64,000 nt of DNA from Nisaea acidiphila. Its GTDB lineage: Bacteria > Pseudomonadota > Alphaproteobacteria > Thalassobaculales > Thalassobaculaceae. A program made the translations under genes and the position numbers. The DNA lies in NCBI RefSeq assembly GCF_024662015.1, contig NZ_CP102480.1:806001-870000 (forward strand). The letters run 5' to 3'. Positions within the stretch are counted from its first letter, which is position 1; each line of letters opens with the position of its first letter. Shown here one piece after another: positions 9,773 to 20,226 of this stretch. Below the pieces are notes generated by a model. The model worked only from the letters and a program-made list of their open reading frames with translations, did not search any database and had not been told where the DNA came from.

Positions 9773-11626
9773 ATGATGCACGCCCTCCGCCCGGATCCGG
9801 AAAGCGAGAAGTATCGCGTTCTGAAGGGCGTTTTCGGGTTCGAGCAGTTCCGGCCGGGACAGGAACCGGTGGTCGACGCGATCCTCGCCGGCAACAACGC
9901 GCTGGCGGTGATGCCGACCGGCTCCGGCAAGTCCCTCTGCTTCCAGCTCCCCGCCCTTGTACGTGGCGGCCTGACCGTCGTGGTCTCACCGCTGGTGGCA
10001 TTGATGCAGGACCAGGTGGCTGCGCTGAAGCTCGCCGGGGTCCGTGCCGAGACGATCAATTCGGCGAAGGACCGGGCGGACAATGTCGCGATCTGGCGCA
10101 AGGTCGCGGCCGGCGAGATCGACCTGCTCTATCTCTCGCCCGAGCGGCTGATGACGGACCGCATGCTGGCGGCGATCTCCAAGCTGCCGCTCTCGCTGCT
10201 GGTGGTCGACGAGGCGCACTGCATTTCGCAATGGGGCGCCTCGTTCCGCCCGGAATATGACGACCTCGCCCGCCTGCGAGCGGTTTTCCCGGACGTGCCC
10301 ATCGCCGCCTTCTCGGCGACGGCGGATCAGGTCACCCGCCTCGACATCGCGGAAAAGCTCTTCGCCGGCAAGGCGGAGATCTTCGTGCACGGCTTCGATC
10401 GCCCGAATATCCGTCTCGACGTCGCGCTCCGCGCCGACTGGAAGAAGCAGGTGCTCGATTTCCTCGAGTCTCACGCCGGCGAGAGCGGCGTCGTCTATTG
10501 CCTCTCGCGCAAGAAGACCGAGGAAATCTCAGGCTTCCTGCGCGAGAAAGGCTACAACGCGCTGCCCTACCACGCCGGGATGGAGAAGGAGCAGCGCGAC
10601 CGCAACCAGGACCTCTTCATGTCCGAGAGTGCGGTCATCATGGCCGCCACCATCGCCTTCGGCATGGGGATCGACAAGCCGGATGTCCGCTTCGTGCTGC
10701 ATACCGACATGCCGGGAAGCGTCGAGGCCTATTACCAGGAATTCGGCCGCGCCGGCCGCGACGGCGAGCCCGCCCACGCACTCATGCTCTACGGGCTCGA
10801 CGATATCCGCATGCGCCGGATGTTCATCGACCAGGAGCATGAGGAAGGCGACCGGCGGCGGCGCGAGCACAAACGGCTCGACGCGCTGATCGCCTATTGC
10901 GAGGCGGCGGAGTGCCGGCGCCAGTCGCTGCTGCGCTATTTCGGCGAGGAGTCGGAGCCCTGCGGCAATTGCGACGCCTGCCTGGAGCCCGCCGAGCTGA
11001 CCGACGGCACGAGCGACGCGCAGCTCGCCCTGAAGACCATCCAGGAAACCGGGGAGCGTTTCGGCACCGTGCATATCGTCGACGTGCTGCGCGGCGGCAA
11101 TACCGAGCGGATCCGCAAGTTCGGGCACGAGAAAGTCTCGACCTACGGGGCCGGTACGGCGCACGGCGCCAAGGACTGGCAATCGCTGATCCGCCAGCTT
11201 GTCGCCGGCGGCTTCCTCGATCTCGACATCCAGGGCTTCGGCGGACTCTCCGTCAGCGACAAAGGCAAGGCCCTGCTGCGCGGCGAGGCCTCCTTCCGCT
11301 ACCGCCAGGACAGCCTCAGACGCGAGCGCAAGGCAAAGACCGCCCGCTCCGCCTCCGCGCCGACAGAGTCGATGAGCGGACCGGAACTTCGCCTTTTCAA
11401 GGCTCTGAAACAGCTCCGCTCGGAAATCGCACGCGAAGGCAACGTGCCCGCCTATGTCGTCTTTACCGACCGCAGCCTCGCCGACATGGCCGCCAAGCGC
11501 CCGACCTGCAAGGAGAGCTTCGCCTCCATCCACGGCGTCGGCCAGGCGAAGCTGGAGAAATTCGCGGCGCCGTTCATTGACCTGATTCTGGAACAGACCG
11601 GAGACGAGGCCGCCAGCGGAGGCTGA
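9773..11626 (+). CDS. recQ: ATP-dependent DNA helicase RecQ
   Basis: A superfamily 2 3'-5' helicase for recombination and fork repair, about 617 residues from the ATG at 9773. Walker A is MPTGSGKS, Walker B is the DEAH box in VVDEAHCISQWG, and motif VI is QEFGRAGRDG. The RecQ zinc cluster is CRRQ...CGNCDAC, followed by winged-helix (RQD) sequence and a C-terminal HRDC domain (GPELRLFKALKQLRSEIA). The frame is open further upstream (an ATG at 9692, and back to 9650 inside glnE). The 9773 start gives the usual RecQ length, but 9692 cannot be excluded. Confidence 0.95.
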   Translation: MMHALRPDPESEKYRVLKGVFGFEQFRPGQEPVVDAILAGNNALAVMPTGSGKSLCFQLPALVRGGLTVVVSPLVALMQDQVAALKLAGVRAETINSAKDRADNVAIWRKVAAGEIDLLYLSPERLMTDRMLAAISKLPLSLLVVDEAHCISQWGASFRPEYDDLARLRAVFPDVPIAAFSATADQVTRLDIAEKLFAGKAEIFVHGFDRPNIRLDVALRADWKKQVLDFLESHAGESGVVYCLSRKKTEEISGFLREKGYNALPYHAGMEKEQRDRNQDLFMSESAVIMAATIAFGMGIDKPDVRFVLHTDMPGSVEAYYQEFGRAGRDGEPAHALMLYGLDDIRMRRMFIDQEHEEGDRRRREHKRLDALIAYCEAAECRRQSLLRYFGEESEPCGNCDACLEPAELTDGTSDAQLALKTIQETGERFGTVHIVDVLRGGNTERIRKFGHEKVSTYGAGTAHGAKDWQSLIRQLVAGGFLDLDIQGFGGLSVSDKGKALLRGEASFRYRQDSLRRERKAKTARSASAPTESMSGPELRLFKALKQLRSEIAREGNVPAYVVFTDRSLADMAAKRPTCKESFASIHGVGQAKLEKFAAPFIDLILEQTGDEAASGG

Positions 11627-11700
11627 ACGACGGAAGAACCTCCGCATTTGCTGATACAATGCGCGAACTTCCCCGCGCGGGGGCTTATCGGAGGTTTCAT

Positions 11701-12849
11701 TTGGCCGGCATCGACCATTCAAAACTGTCCCGCATGCAAAAACTGCACTGGTACGGCAGCCCTCTCCTTGTAGGAGCCGCAACTCTTGCAGGCTTCCAGT
11801 TCGGTGCGGACGGGCTGCTTTCCGGACTGGACGGTCATCTGCTCGCCGGCCTTCTTTTCATCTGGCTGTTCGGAACGATACTGATCGGCGCATTCGGCGT
11901 CGTCCGGCACGCCGACCGACTGGCCGAAGTGCTGGGCGAACCGTATGGAACGCTTATCCTGACCCTGGCGGTGGTCGGCATCGAGGTTGCCCTGATCTCG
12001 GCCGTCATGCTCACCGGAGACGGGTCTCCCACACTCGCACGCGACACGATGTTCGCCGTCCTGATGATCGTGATGAACGGTCTATGCGGCGGCGCCTTGC
12101 TGCTCGGCGGACTTCGTCACGGCCAGCAGGACTACAATTTGCCCGGCGCCCGCGCCTTTATCGCCGTGCTCGCACCACTCGCCGTGTTCGCCCTGATCCT
12201 TCCGAACTTCACCACCTCCACCGCCGAGCCAACCTTCGACAGCTTTCAGGCCGGATTCTTCGCGTTGACGACGGTGCTTCTCTACAGCGTTTTCCTCGGC
12301 ATCCAGACAATGCGCCACAAGAGCTTTTTCCTCGACCCGGACGATCGGGGAGACGCATCGGAAGAAACGGCGGCGGAAAAAGCGCCTTCGGGCCGGATAA
12401 CCGCCGCGCTCCACGGGATCCTTCTTCTCGTGACGCTCCTGCCCATAATCCTTCTCTCCAAGCGCATGGCGACCGTCGTCGATTACGGAATCGTACAGGT
12501 TTCCGCACCTCCGGCCATCGGTGGCGTGATCATCGCCCTGCTCGTCCTGATACCCGAGGGGATGGCGGCGCTCCAGGCCGCGCGGACGAACCGATTGCAG
12601 CGTTCGGTCAATCTGTTGCTCGGCTCGGCGCTTTCGACCATCGGCCTCACGGTCCCGGCGGTGCTCGCCATAGGCCTGCTGACAGGCGAGATGATCACCC
12701 TCGGGCTCGACAGTGTTTCGATGATCATCCTCATGCTGACACTCTTCATAAGCAGCATGACCTTTGGCGGAGTCAGGACCAACATGCTTCAGGGCGCCGT
12801 CCATCTCGTGCTTTTCTGCGCCTATGTGATGCTGATCTTCCGACCGTGA
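11701..12849 (+). CDS. Calcium:proton antiporter-like membrane protein (ChaA/CaCA family)
   Basis: An inner-membrane protein of about 382 residues with roughly ten to eleven hydrophobic segments in two halves. Each half carries an acidic signature in a helix, GIEVALISAVMLTG in the first and LIPEGMAALQAARTNR in the second, as in cation/Ca2+ exchangers of the ChaA type. A TTG at 11701 is preceded by GGAGG at a good distance and is preferred over the upstream ATG at 11659, which would add 14 polar residues. It follows recQ in the same direction. Ion specificity is inferred from the family. Confidence 0.8.
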   Translation: MAGIDHSKLSRMQKLHWYGSPLLVGAATLAGFQFGADGLLSGLDGHLLAGLLFIWLFGTILIGAFGVVRHADRLAEVLGEPYGTLILTLAVVGIEVALISAVMLTGDGSPTLARDTMFAVLMIVMNGLCGGALLLGGLRHGQQDYNLPGARAFIAVLAPLAVFALILPNFTTSTAEPTFDSFQAGFFALTTVLLYSVFLGIQTMRHKSFFLDPDDRGDASEETAAEKAPSGRITAALHGILLLVTLLPIILLSKRMATVVDYGIVQVSAPPAIGGVIIALLVLIPEGMAALQAARTNRLQRSVNLLLGSALSTIGLTVPAVLAIGLLTGEMITLGLDSVSMIILMLTLFISSMTFGGVRTNMLQGAVHLVLFCAYVMLIFRP

Positions 12850-12936
12850 CCGGCTGGTAACGCTTGACGCAGGCGCCGGACGCGCCAGATTGTCTCGCGT
12901 CCTATTCAACGCAATCCAGAAAATCGGAGCGGTTTC

Positions 12937-13398
<462 letters not shown>

Positions 13399-13446
13399 GG
13401 CTCAGGCGCTGTCCGGAGCGGGAACGACAGGCCCGCGATCCGTCAT

Positions 13447-13941
13447 CTATGCCTCCTCATACCCCGGCCGCAGCACCCGCATGCGGACACGCGCCTCCTC
13501 GGGCCACGTCTCGGCCGGGTTGTAGAACCCGACGAAGCTCGGAACGTTCTCCGGGATATGCACCCACGGAAGTTTCGTCTCCGTAAAGATATGCGCCCCT
13601 GGCGCCAACGCCGCCGGATGGTCAAGCGTGCCGACGCGGACGAAATTTACCTTCTCGCCGGCCCCGAAGTAATTGCTCCAAAGCGCGACCCGGCAGTTTT
13701 CGCAGCGCCAGATTTTCTGTCCCTTTCCGCTTGCCGACGGAGTCGGAACCATGGCCGGCGCGCCCTTCTGGAGCGTCATGCGCGCGGCTTCGATCAATGC
13801 GTTGATCACGAACGCGGAGCCGGTTTCCCGCTGGCACCAGCTGCAATGACAGCAATTGACGAAGAGCGGTGCGGTTTCAAGGCGATAGCGGACGGAACCG
13901 CAAGTACAACCGCCTTCGAGCAGCAAGGTGACATCCGGCAT
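13447..13941 (-). CDS. GFA family zinc protein (glutathione-dependent formaldehyde-activating fold)
   Basis: About 164 residues of the GFA/CENP-V fold. The zinc ligands are all visible: CTCG near the N-terminus, then NCCHCSWCQ, then WRCENCRVALW. The family was named for S-(hydroxymethyl)glutathione synthase, but most members have no proven substrate. The ATG at 13941 is preceded by GAGAG at 7 bases. The frame extends to 13980 without a better signal. It lies convergent to bcp and divergent from flagellin. Confidence 0.85.
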   Translation of the reverse strand: MPDVTLLLEGGCTCGSVRYRLETAPLFVNCCHCSWCQRETGSAFVINALIEAARMTLQKGAPAMVPTPSASGKGQKIWRCENCRVALWSNYFGAGEKVNFVRVGTLDHPAALAPGAHIFTETKLPWVHIPENVPSFVGFYNPAETWPEEARVRMRVLRPGYEEA

Positions 13942-14060
13942 GTTGGTTCTCTCGGTGATCGGATCCGGGACGCGCGCCATTCAGGCAAATCCCTGCTCCC
14001 GGCGCAACCTCCGGGGAAACGGTATCAAAGAGGCACGCTTATTGCTTACCTCAAGTCGCT

Positions 14061-14903
14061 ATGCTTTCGGTGCTCACAAATCCGCCCGCAATGACGGCGC
14101 TCAGAAATCTGACGTCCATCCAAATGCGGAAGGACACGGTCCAGAACCATGTCTCCACCGGCCTGCGCGTCACCGGCGCGGTCGAGGACGCCTCCAACTT
14201 TGCCATCGCCCAGGGTATCCGGACCGATCTGAGCGCCTTCGATGCCGTCATGCAGGGCCTCAACAACGCCAAGGGCGTTTCCAACGTCGCGATCGCCGGC
14301 GCCACCGCCGTGTCGGACCTGATGATCGATATCCGCAAGAAGATCACCGAAGGCGCGAACGAGGGAAATACGACGCAGCAGCAGCAGATCCTGCAGAACG
14401 ACTACGATGACATGCTGGCCCAGATGCGCCAGATCCTGGAGAATTCGACCTTCAACGGCGAGAATATCCTGATCGAGGTCGCGATCCCGTTCAATCTCGC
14501 GGTCGGTACGGTAAACGACATCAACGTCCTCTCGAATATCGACGGCGGAACCCTGACGCTTCGCGGCCAGCGCATCGACGTCAACTACGCCCAGCTCGTC
14601 AACGAAGACATCAGCACGCCAGCGAATGCCCTGAATGCTCTCACCGCGTGGGAAACCGCGATGACGGATATCGGCAACGCGCTCGGAGAGCTTGGCGCCG
14701 ACGCCCGCGCCCTGAACCTGCAGACAACCTTCCTCGAAAGCACCCGCGACGCCGTCGACGAGGGACTCGGCAACATCGTCGATGCGAATATGGCCCGGGA
14801 AAGCGCCCGGCTGACCGCCTTCCAGGTTCAGGAACAGCTCGCCGTCCAGACCCTCGGCCTTGCCAATCAGCGTCCGCAGACGATTCTCGGCCTGTTCCAG
14901 TAG
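14061..14903 (+). CDS. Flagellin
   Basis: A 280-residue filament protein. The conserved N-terminal coiled-coil region has NPPAMTALRNL, an STGLRVTGAVEDASNFAIAQ stretch and GLNNAKGVSNVAIAGATA. The conserved C-terminal coiled coil ends NMARESARLTAFQVQEQLA...PQTILGLF. The central variable part (about residues 125-180) is short, so this is a compact alphaproteobacterial flagellin. It is exported by the flagellar type III system. It lies away from any flagellar cluster visible here, and no strong ribosome-binding site precedes the ATG. The N-terminus MLSVLTNPPAM differs from the usual ALNSINTN type. Confidence 0.92.
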   Translation: MLSVLTNPPAMTALRNLTSIQMRKDTVQNHVSTGLRVTGAVEDASNFAIAQGIRTDLSAFDAVMQGLNNAKGVSNVAIAGATAVSDLMIDIRKKITEGANEGNTTQQQQILQNDYDDMLAQMRQILENSTFNGENILIEVAIPFNLAVGTVNDINVLSNIDGGTLTLRGQRIDVNYAQLVNEDISTPANALNALTAWETAMTDIGNALGELGADARALNLQTTFLESTRDAVDEGLGNIVDANMARESARLTAFQVQEQLAVQTLGLANQRPQTILGLFQ

Positions 14904-15098
14904 GGTTAGCGATCCTCTCCCGGCCCCAGAGCGGCCCGCATCCTCAAGAAATTGCGGATGACCTCACACTCGCAAAGCAACTGTAGAATTAAGTCCATTC
15001 GCACGCCGCAATCTCAACTCAGACGAAGAATACCGTTCAAGGTTCCGGCCGTGACTGACCGCGCAGGCTCCCGCCCCGGCCTTCGCCGCGGCCGCGGA

Positions 15099-15572
15099 TT
15101 ATCCCCGGCCTCTATAGGACGGCACCCCCTGGTCCGGCAGCCATACTCCTTCCGGGACCGGACCCGTCTGGAAAAAGACGTCGATCGGAATGCCGCCGCG
15201 CGGATACCAGTAGCCGCCAATCCGCAGCCAGCGCGGTTTCAGCTCATCCGCCAGCCGTTTCGCGATCCCGACGGTGCAATCCTCGTGGAACGCGCCGTGA
15301 TTGCGGAAGGAGCCGAGGAAGAGCTTCAGCGACTTGCTCTCCACCAGCCACTCGTCCGGCACGTAATCGATCACCAGATGAGCGAAATCCGGCTGCCCCG
15401 TCATCGGGCAGAGGGAGGTAAATTCCGGCGCCGTGAAGCGGACAACGTAATCCTTGTCCGCCATCGAGTTCGGCACCTTTTCGAGTACCGCGTCTTCCGG
15501 ACGGGACGGCAGTTCGGTTGCTCCGCCGAGCTGGGTCAGGCCCGAAAAGCGCTCTTCGGTGTGGGAAGTCAT
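15099..15572 (-). CDS. queF: NADPH-dependent 7-cyano-7-deazaguanine reductase (preQ0 reductase)
   Basis: A 157-residue T-fold enzyme of the short QueF type, reducing preQ0 to preQ1 in queuosine synthesis. The catalytic cysteine is in [14 protein letters not shown]. The family motif for NADPH binding and the substrate Glu/His set is in [16 protein letters not shown] and FHEDC. Length fits the YkvM-like subfamily. No other queuosine gene is nearby in the window. A 113-base gap separates it from the RTX gene's stop at its 5' side. Confidence 0.95.
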   Translation of the reverse strand: MTSHTEERFSGLTQLGGATELPSRPEDAVLEKVPNSMADKDYVVRFTAPEFTSLCPMTGQPDFAHLVIDYVPDEWLVESKSLKLFLGSFRNHGAFHEDCTVGIAKRLADELKPRWLRIGGYWYPRGGIPIDVFFQTGPVPEGVWLPDQGVPSYRGRG

Positions 15573-15684
15573 GGGTCGGCTCCGCGTATCATGAAGACGA
15601 GCGCGTTCTACGCCCTTACCGCCCCATGTCCAATCCCGGATACGCCGGCAGCGCCGATGCGGGCCCCGATCTCACGGAAGCGCC

Positions 15685-18291
15685 CTATCCCAGCTCCCAT
15701 CCGGTGGCGGCGGCCAGTTCGGTCTTCTGAATGCCGATGACCGTCACCGTACCTCCGTCGGAGAAGGTGACGAGAGTTCCGTTCCCGACGTCCGTCCCGC
15801 CGGCAATGCCGAGCCCGGCCTCAAGCGCCAGCGTGTCGGTGCCGGCGGCAAAGTCGTTCACCGTATCGTTGCCACCCTCGAAATCGAAGACGAAGATGTC
15901 GGCTCCATCCCCGCCGACGAGCGTGTCGTCGCCCTTGTTGCCTCTCAGATAGTCGTCGCCATCGCCACCCTCGAGCACGTCATTGCCCTGACCGCCATAA
16001 AGGCTGTCATTGCCGAGATTGCCGGCGAGACTGTCGTTCCCCTGGTTGCCGTAGACAATGTCGCTGTCCTGGCCCCCGTAGATCGCATCCTCCTCGCCGC
16101 CGCCGAAGAGCGTGTCGCTACCGCGGTTGCCGTAGAGCACGTCGTCGTCGTTGTTTCCGAGCACGGTATCGCCGTCCTGACCGCCATAGAGCGTATCCAT
16201 GCCGCCGCCGCCGAAGACGCTGTCCGCGCCCTGGTTGCCGTAGAGAATGTCCTCACCGTAGCCGGAGCCGATCGTGTCGGCGCCGCCGCCGCCGGCCAGC
16301 GTGTCGTCCTCGGCTCCGAGCGAGATGAACTGGCTGCCGCTGTCACCGACGACATAGTTGCTGCCCGCTCCGCCGGAGATGCTCGCATTCCCGATCACGG
16401 AAGCGAAATCGATATTGTCGAGTGTGATGGCCGTGCCGGACGGCAGTCCCGAAGTATCGATTACCAGCGCTTCCGCTCCGGAACTCGAGCCCGTAAAGCT
16501 GATCGTTTCCCCGGAGCCGGTCCCGGAGAAGGTGACGGTCCGGATATCGATCGTCTGGCTGCCTAGCTGTGCCAGGAACTGCGTGCCGTGGCCGGCGAGG
16601 AAACTCTGGTCGGAGGTCACGGACTCGGCCGCGTTGATGTGCTGGGTCAGGGTTCCGCTGGAGGCGGAGGCCGCCTGAGCCGCGACGGTTCCGGAATCGG
16701 CAACGGAAAATCCGTTCGGCAGGGTGACCGTCACCGTACTGCCGCTGCCGGTATTCTGGATCAGCGCTCCCGTTGCCGAGCCGCCGGAATTGTTGGTCAA
16801 AGTGCGGCTCGTCTCGTCCGACGTGCTCTGGTCCGTGATCGTCAACGCGCTTTCGGAACCCGAGCTCCCTGACGATCCGGAAGACGCGTTCGGGTCGCTG
16901 CTCACGACGGTCAGAACGGAGTTTCCACCCGACGCCGCGCCGGAAAGGTAGAGTCCGGATCCCGCACTGGTCAGAGTGATGGTGCTGCTGCCGACGGTCA
17001 GTGTGCTGCCGACACTTGAGGCATGCAGACTGGTCGCATAGCTCGTGTCGCCCATCACCTGGATGACGTCGCCGGCCGCAAGCCCGGTGATCGTGTCTCC
17101 GTCGATCTCTGCGACAGTGCCGACGAACGTGTCGTTCCCGTCGCCGCCGCTCAGGTTGTCGCTGCCGGAGCCGCCGGACAGCATGTCATTGCCGGCCTCT
17201 CCAATCAGATTGTCCGACGACGCACCGCCAAGGAGGGTGTCGTTCCCGGCCCCAGCGGTGATGAAGTCGAGGCTGCCGCCGCCGGTGATGGAATCGTCGC
17301 CGTCACCGCCATTGATCGTATCGGAACCGATCGAGCCGTTGATCGTGTCGTTGCCGGTGCCGCCACTGACCTCCGCGTTCCCCGCCAGGATGATAACGTC
17401 ATCGCCGGCGTCGCCGTAGATCGTGTCGCCGCCGTCGCCGGTCGAGATGGTGTCGTTGCCGTTGCCGCCATAGAGCAGGTCGCTGCCGCCCTGAACGTAC
17501 AGACGGTCGTTCCCGTCGCCGCCATAAACGGTATCGTTGGCGTTGCCGGTCCCGATGAGGTCATCGCCGGCGTCGCCGTAGATCAGGTCGTTACCGCCAA
17601 AACCGCTGATCGTATCGTCGCCGGACCCGCCCAGGATGGAGTCGTTTCCGCTGCCCGCCGAAATCTCGTCGTTGCCATCACCGCCGGTGATCGTATCGTT
17701 GCCGTTGCTGCCGCTGATCGTGTCGTTACCGCCCTGGCCGTCGAGCGTATCGTCGGATGCGGTGCCGACGATGAGGTTGTCGCCCGCATCCCCGATCGAG
17801 ACGACCAGCCGCGCGGGATAGGAGGCGAGCGCCGCCGGCGCGACGACCGTCGCGGCACGGGCGAGACCGCGCCAGCCGGCATCGCCGCCGAGATCCGTCT
17901 CTGAGGCATGCACCGGAACGCCGAGACCGGCTTCCAGTCCGGCGACGAACATGCGCCCGGCCAGTCCCGCGCCGGTCGAGCAGGAGAGCAGCATCAGGTC
18001 GGCATCGGCGGTCAGGCAGGCACGGATTTTCGCCAACGGTGCGCCAGCATTGCGCAGACTCTCCGCGTCGACGCGGCGTCCCGACAGGGTGAAGGACCCC
18101 GGATCGCCATGCGCCAGTATAGCCAGCCGGCGGACCGGTCCGTGCCCGGACAGGACGGTAGCGATCTCCGCGAGGGCATCTCCCCGCGGCGCCAGCCGGT
18201 GCAGTCTGGTTTCGGGATCGAGACCGTCGATAAGGATCTCGGGATTCTGCACCGACGGATCGATGAACAGGAACGTCACTGGCCGTTTCAT
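15685..18291 (-). CDS. DUF4347 domain RTX calcium-binding repeat protein
   Basis: A large acidic protein of 868 residues, probably secreted through a type I system. Residues 1-165 form a DUF4347-type domain (TFLFIDPSVQNPEILIDGL, LAILAHGDPGSFTLSG, LMLLSCSTGAG). Residues about 170-420 are a first block of GGxGxDxL-type nonapeptide repeats. Residues 420-640 are a Ser/Thr/Gly-rich beta-type linker. Residues about 640-840 are a second RTX block, and the end (FDFEGGNDTVNDFAAGTDTL) is typical of serralysin-like C-termini. Repeats bind Ca2+ outside the cell. No type I export genes are adjacent in the window. The role (adhesin, S-layer or enzyme carrier) cannot be decided. Confidence 0.88.
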   Translation of the reverse strand: MKRPVTFLFIDPSVQNPEILIDGLDPETRLHRLAPRGDALAEIATVLSGHGPVRRLAILAHGDPGSFTLSGRRVDAESLRNAGAPLAKIRACLTADADLMLLSCSTGAGLAGRMFVAGLEAGLGVPVHASETDLGGDAGWRGLARAATVVAPAALASYPARLVVSIGDAGDNLIVGTASDDTLDGQGGNDTISGSNGNDTITGGDGNDEISAGSGNDSILGGSGDDTISGFGGNDLIYGDAGDDLIGTGNANDTVYGGDGNDRLYVQGGSDLLYGGNGNDTISTGDGGDTIYGDAGDDVIILAGNAEVSGGTGNDTINGSIGSDTINGGDGDDSITGGGSLDFITAGAGNDTLLGGASSDNLIGEAGNDMLSGGSGSDNLSGGDGNDTFVGTVAEIDGDTITGLAAGDVIQVMGDTSYATSLHASSVGSTLTVGSSTITLTSAGSGLYLSGAASGGNSVLTVVSSDPNASSGSSGSSGSESALTITDQSTSDETSRTLTNNSGGSATGALIQNTGSGSTVTVTLPNGFSVADSGTVAAQAASASSGTLTQHINAAESVTSDQSFLAGHGTQFLAQLGSQTIDIRTVTFSGTGSGETISFTGSSSGAEALVIDTSGLPSGTAITLDNIDFASVIGNASISGGAGSNYVVGDSGSQFISLGAEDDTLAGGGGADTIGSGYGEDILYGNQGADSVFGGGGMDTLYGGQDGDTVLGNNDDDVLYGNRGSDTLFGGGEEDAIYGGQDSDIVYGNQGNDSLAGNLGNDSLYGGQGNDVLEGGDGDDYLRGNKGDDTLVGGDGADIFVFDFEGGNDTVNDFAAGTDTLALEAGLGIAGGTDVGNGTLVTFSDGGTVTVIGIQKTELAAATGWELG

Positions 18292-18912
18292 GACGTGTTA
18301 CGCCTCAATATTGTACGCGGAAAGTGAAAGACTGCATCCGACGGGGGAAACGCCGGACCGCATCACACAGCGCCGGGGAACGCTGCCGCGAAAGGGAATG
18401 AATAAAAAGTGGCAATTCCCGACATGGGCGGAGAACCGCCGTCAGATCGACTTCGGAAACCTGAAGATGACTGCCTGATCCCCCGGCATCCGAATAAAGC
18501 CGGGCCCCAAACGGATTGGGCAACCATCGAAAATGTCATGCGTGCGTTCGAGAGCGCCTCTTCCCCAATATTCCGTCTGTCGGCATCTCGATCTTGTTTT
18601 TTAATTATCTCACAACTTGCAGTGAATGTCACACTTTTGATGTGTATAGCTCAGCATTAGATTTCTTGGACCGTAATACCGCGTAATTTTGTGATGAATC
18701 AGAAACTTGTCTCACCTGAATATGGGCTGCAATTTAATCAATTTTGAGTTGCTTTAAAGCACTGTATGTTCGGCGCTTCCGATCATCATCATGAGCGCTT
18801 CGCGGCGGTCGAGGAAAGTGGCCGGTCCGACGCGGAGATCATGGAACGCTGGCCCCGGAAGCTCAGCTCCCATGCCCGTCCGGCGGAACCGGACCTGCAC
18901 GGACGCTTCGGC
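18292..18912. other. 620-base AT-richer intergenic region
   Basis: No gene is supported. The region is the leader of the RTX gene (minus strand) and the downstream region of the oxygenase gene. It is clearly poorer in G+C between about 18580 and 18770. It contains the 10-base palindrome GCTTTAAAGC near 18750. Short open frames here (for example 18409-18660) lack recognisable sequence and ribosome-binding sites. Confidence 0.5.
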
Positions 18913-20040
18913 TTAATCGAAGCGGCCTTTCCCGCTCAGGATCCGGTACTTGCTGCGCAGCTCGCCGCGGTCAGTATAGCAGCCCCGCAGGTGCCGCTCG
19001 CCGCTGCTCGCCGTATAGGCCTCGCGGCCATGCACTACGCGGTGATTGTCGAAGCAGATGCACTCGCCCGCATTGAGGCGGAACCGCATGACGTATTTCG
19101 GATCGCGGAGCGCCCGGCCGAAACGGTAGAAGGCCGGGTAGTAGCGATCGAGGAAAGCCTGCTCCAGATCGAAGATGTCGGCGATATGCTGGCTGATGGT
19201 GACGCCCTCGACCTCGCCGTCGCGATCGAGCTCGATCACCCGCTGGCGGGCCCGCATGTCGAATGCGTCATGCTCGCAATAGAACGGCACCTCGGTCTCG
19301 GCCAGAAGAGCGAAATCCTCCGGATGGTCACGGCGGAAATCCTCCGCCACCGCGACCGCGTCGACGAAGATGCTGTTACCGCCCTCGACCGAGTTGGCGC
19401 GGCAGTGGAGATACTGCACTCCCGGCGCGAATTCCTCCGACGGAAGATCGGTGTGCAGTTCCAGTGCCGCCGCCGTATAGGCGGTGTTGGTCGGATTGAT
19501 ATGGGTATAGACCTCGAACACCTTGCCGAAGAAGCTCGGCCGCACCTCGCCCGCGAGCGAGGCCAGGTCCTCCAATGCTTCCGGCGTGTCCGGCAGCCCG
19601 CTCACCAGCGCAACACCCTCGACGAGGAGCGCCTCGTACCAGGCGCGGCGCTTTTCCGGTTCCGCCTCCAGTTCCGCCTGGGTGAAGCGGGCGACCGAAG
19701 GATAATGGTCGGCATGCCAGGCCCGGCGCGGCAGCGCAGCCACGTCCGGCCGCGGCGCCCCGCTGCGATAGGCGGCGAGGAAGTCGAGCGGATAGCGGCT
19801 CTCGTGACCGGAGCGCCAGATAAGGGACAGCGCCTCGCCATCCATAGCGGCCTCGGCCGGCCGCGGCGCTTCCGCCTCGCCGAAAATGTCGAAGCTCCGC
19901 TCCCGCGTCACCGGATCGAACGAAGTCGGGCAATTGTCGCGCAGCCAGAAATAATTGAAATATCCGGAGCTGCCGTCGGGAAAGCCGAGATCGAGACCGT
20001 TCTCGCCGAGCGTGACGCTGCCCTGCTGCCGTGCCTGCAT
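18913..20040 (-). CDS. Gamma-butyrobetaine hydroxylase-like 2-oxoglutarate/Fe(II) dioxygenase
   Basis: A 375-residue protein with the two-part architecture of gamma-butyrobetaine and trimethyllysine dioxygenases. An N-terminal DUF971-like domain (FNYFWLRDNCPTSFDP) is followed by a TauD-type catalytic domain. Iron ligands are visible as HTD in ALELHTDLPSEEF and the distal His in NHRVVHGREAY, followed by the oxoglutarate-binding Arg in HLRGCYTD. In characterised enzymes the N-domain binds zinc with a CxCxxC cluster. Here only the first Cys remains, so that site is probably lost. It is divergent from a LysR gene. Carnitine biosynthesis or a related quaternary-amine hydroxylation is the likeliest role. 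Confidence 0.85.
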   Translation of the reverse strand: MQARQQGSVTLGENGLDLGFPDGSSGYFNYFWLRDNCPTSFDPVTRERSFDIFGEAEAPRPAEAAMDGEALSLIWRSGHESRYPLDFLAAYRSGAPRPDVAALPRRAWHADHYPSVARFTQAELEAEPEKRRAWYEALLVEGVALVSGLPDTPEALEDLASLAGEVRPSFFGKVFEVYTHINPTNTAYTAAALELHTDLPSEEFAPGVQYLHCRANSVEGGNSIFVDAVAVAEDFRRDHPEDFALLAETEVPFYCEHDAFDMRARQRVIELDRDGEVEGVTISQHIADIFDLEQAFLDRYYPAFYRFGRALRDPKYVMRFRLNAGECICFDNHRVVHGREAYTASSGERHLRGCYTDRGELRSKYRILSGKGRFD

Positions 20041-20226
20041 GGAAACCCCTTTCCGCGGCGGTGCCGCCTTTCATAAGAAGGTTAATTTTCCTCGATGTCG
20101 CATGGAGGCCATAAAGCGGTCCGAATGCGCCATCCAAGTACCTGTTATATATGAAAAACTTGAACCTTCACCGGGCTCCGTGAGAAGCCTTGAAATTCGC
20201 ATGCTTCGATAAGGTGAAATTATCGG

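Noticed and set aside
18766-20076. A 436-codon plus-strand frame opposite the gamma-butyrobetaine hydroxylase-like gene
   Set aside because: No homology-like sequence is seen, and the minus strand carries conserved Fe/2OG motifs.
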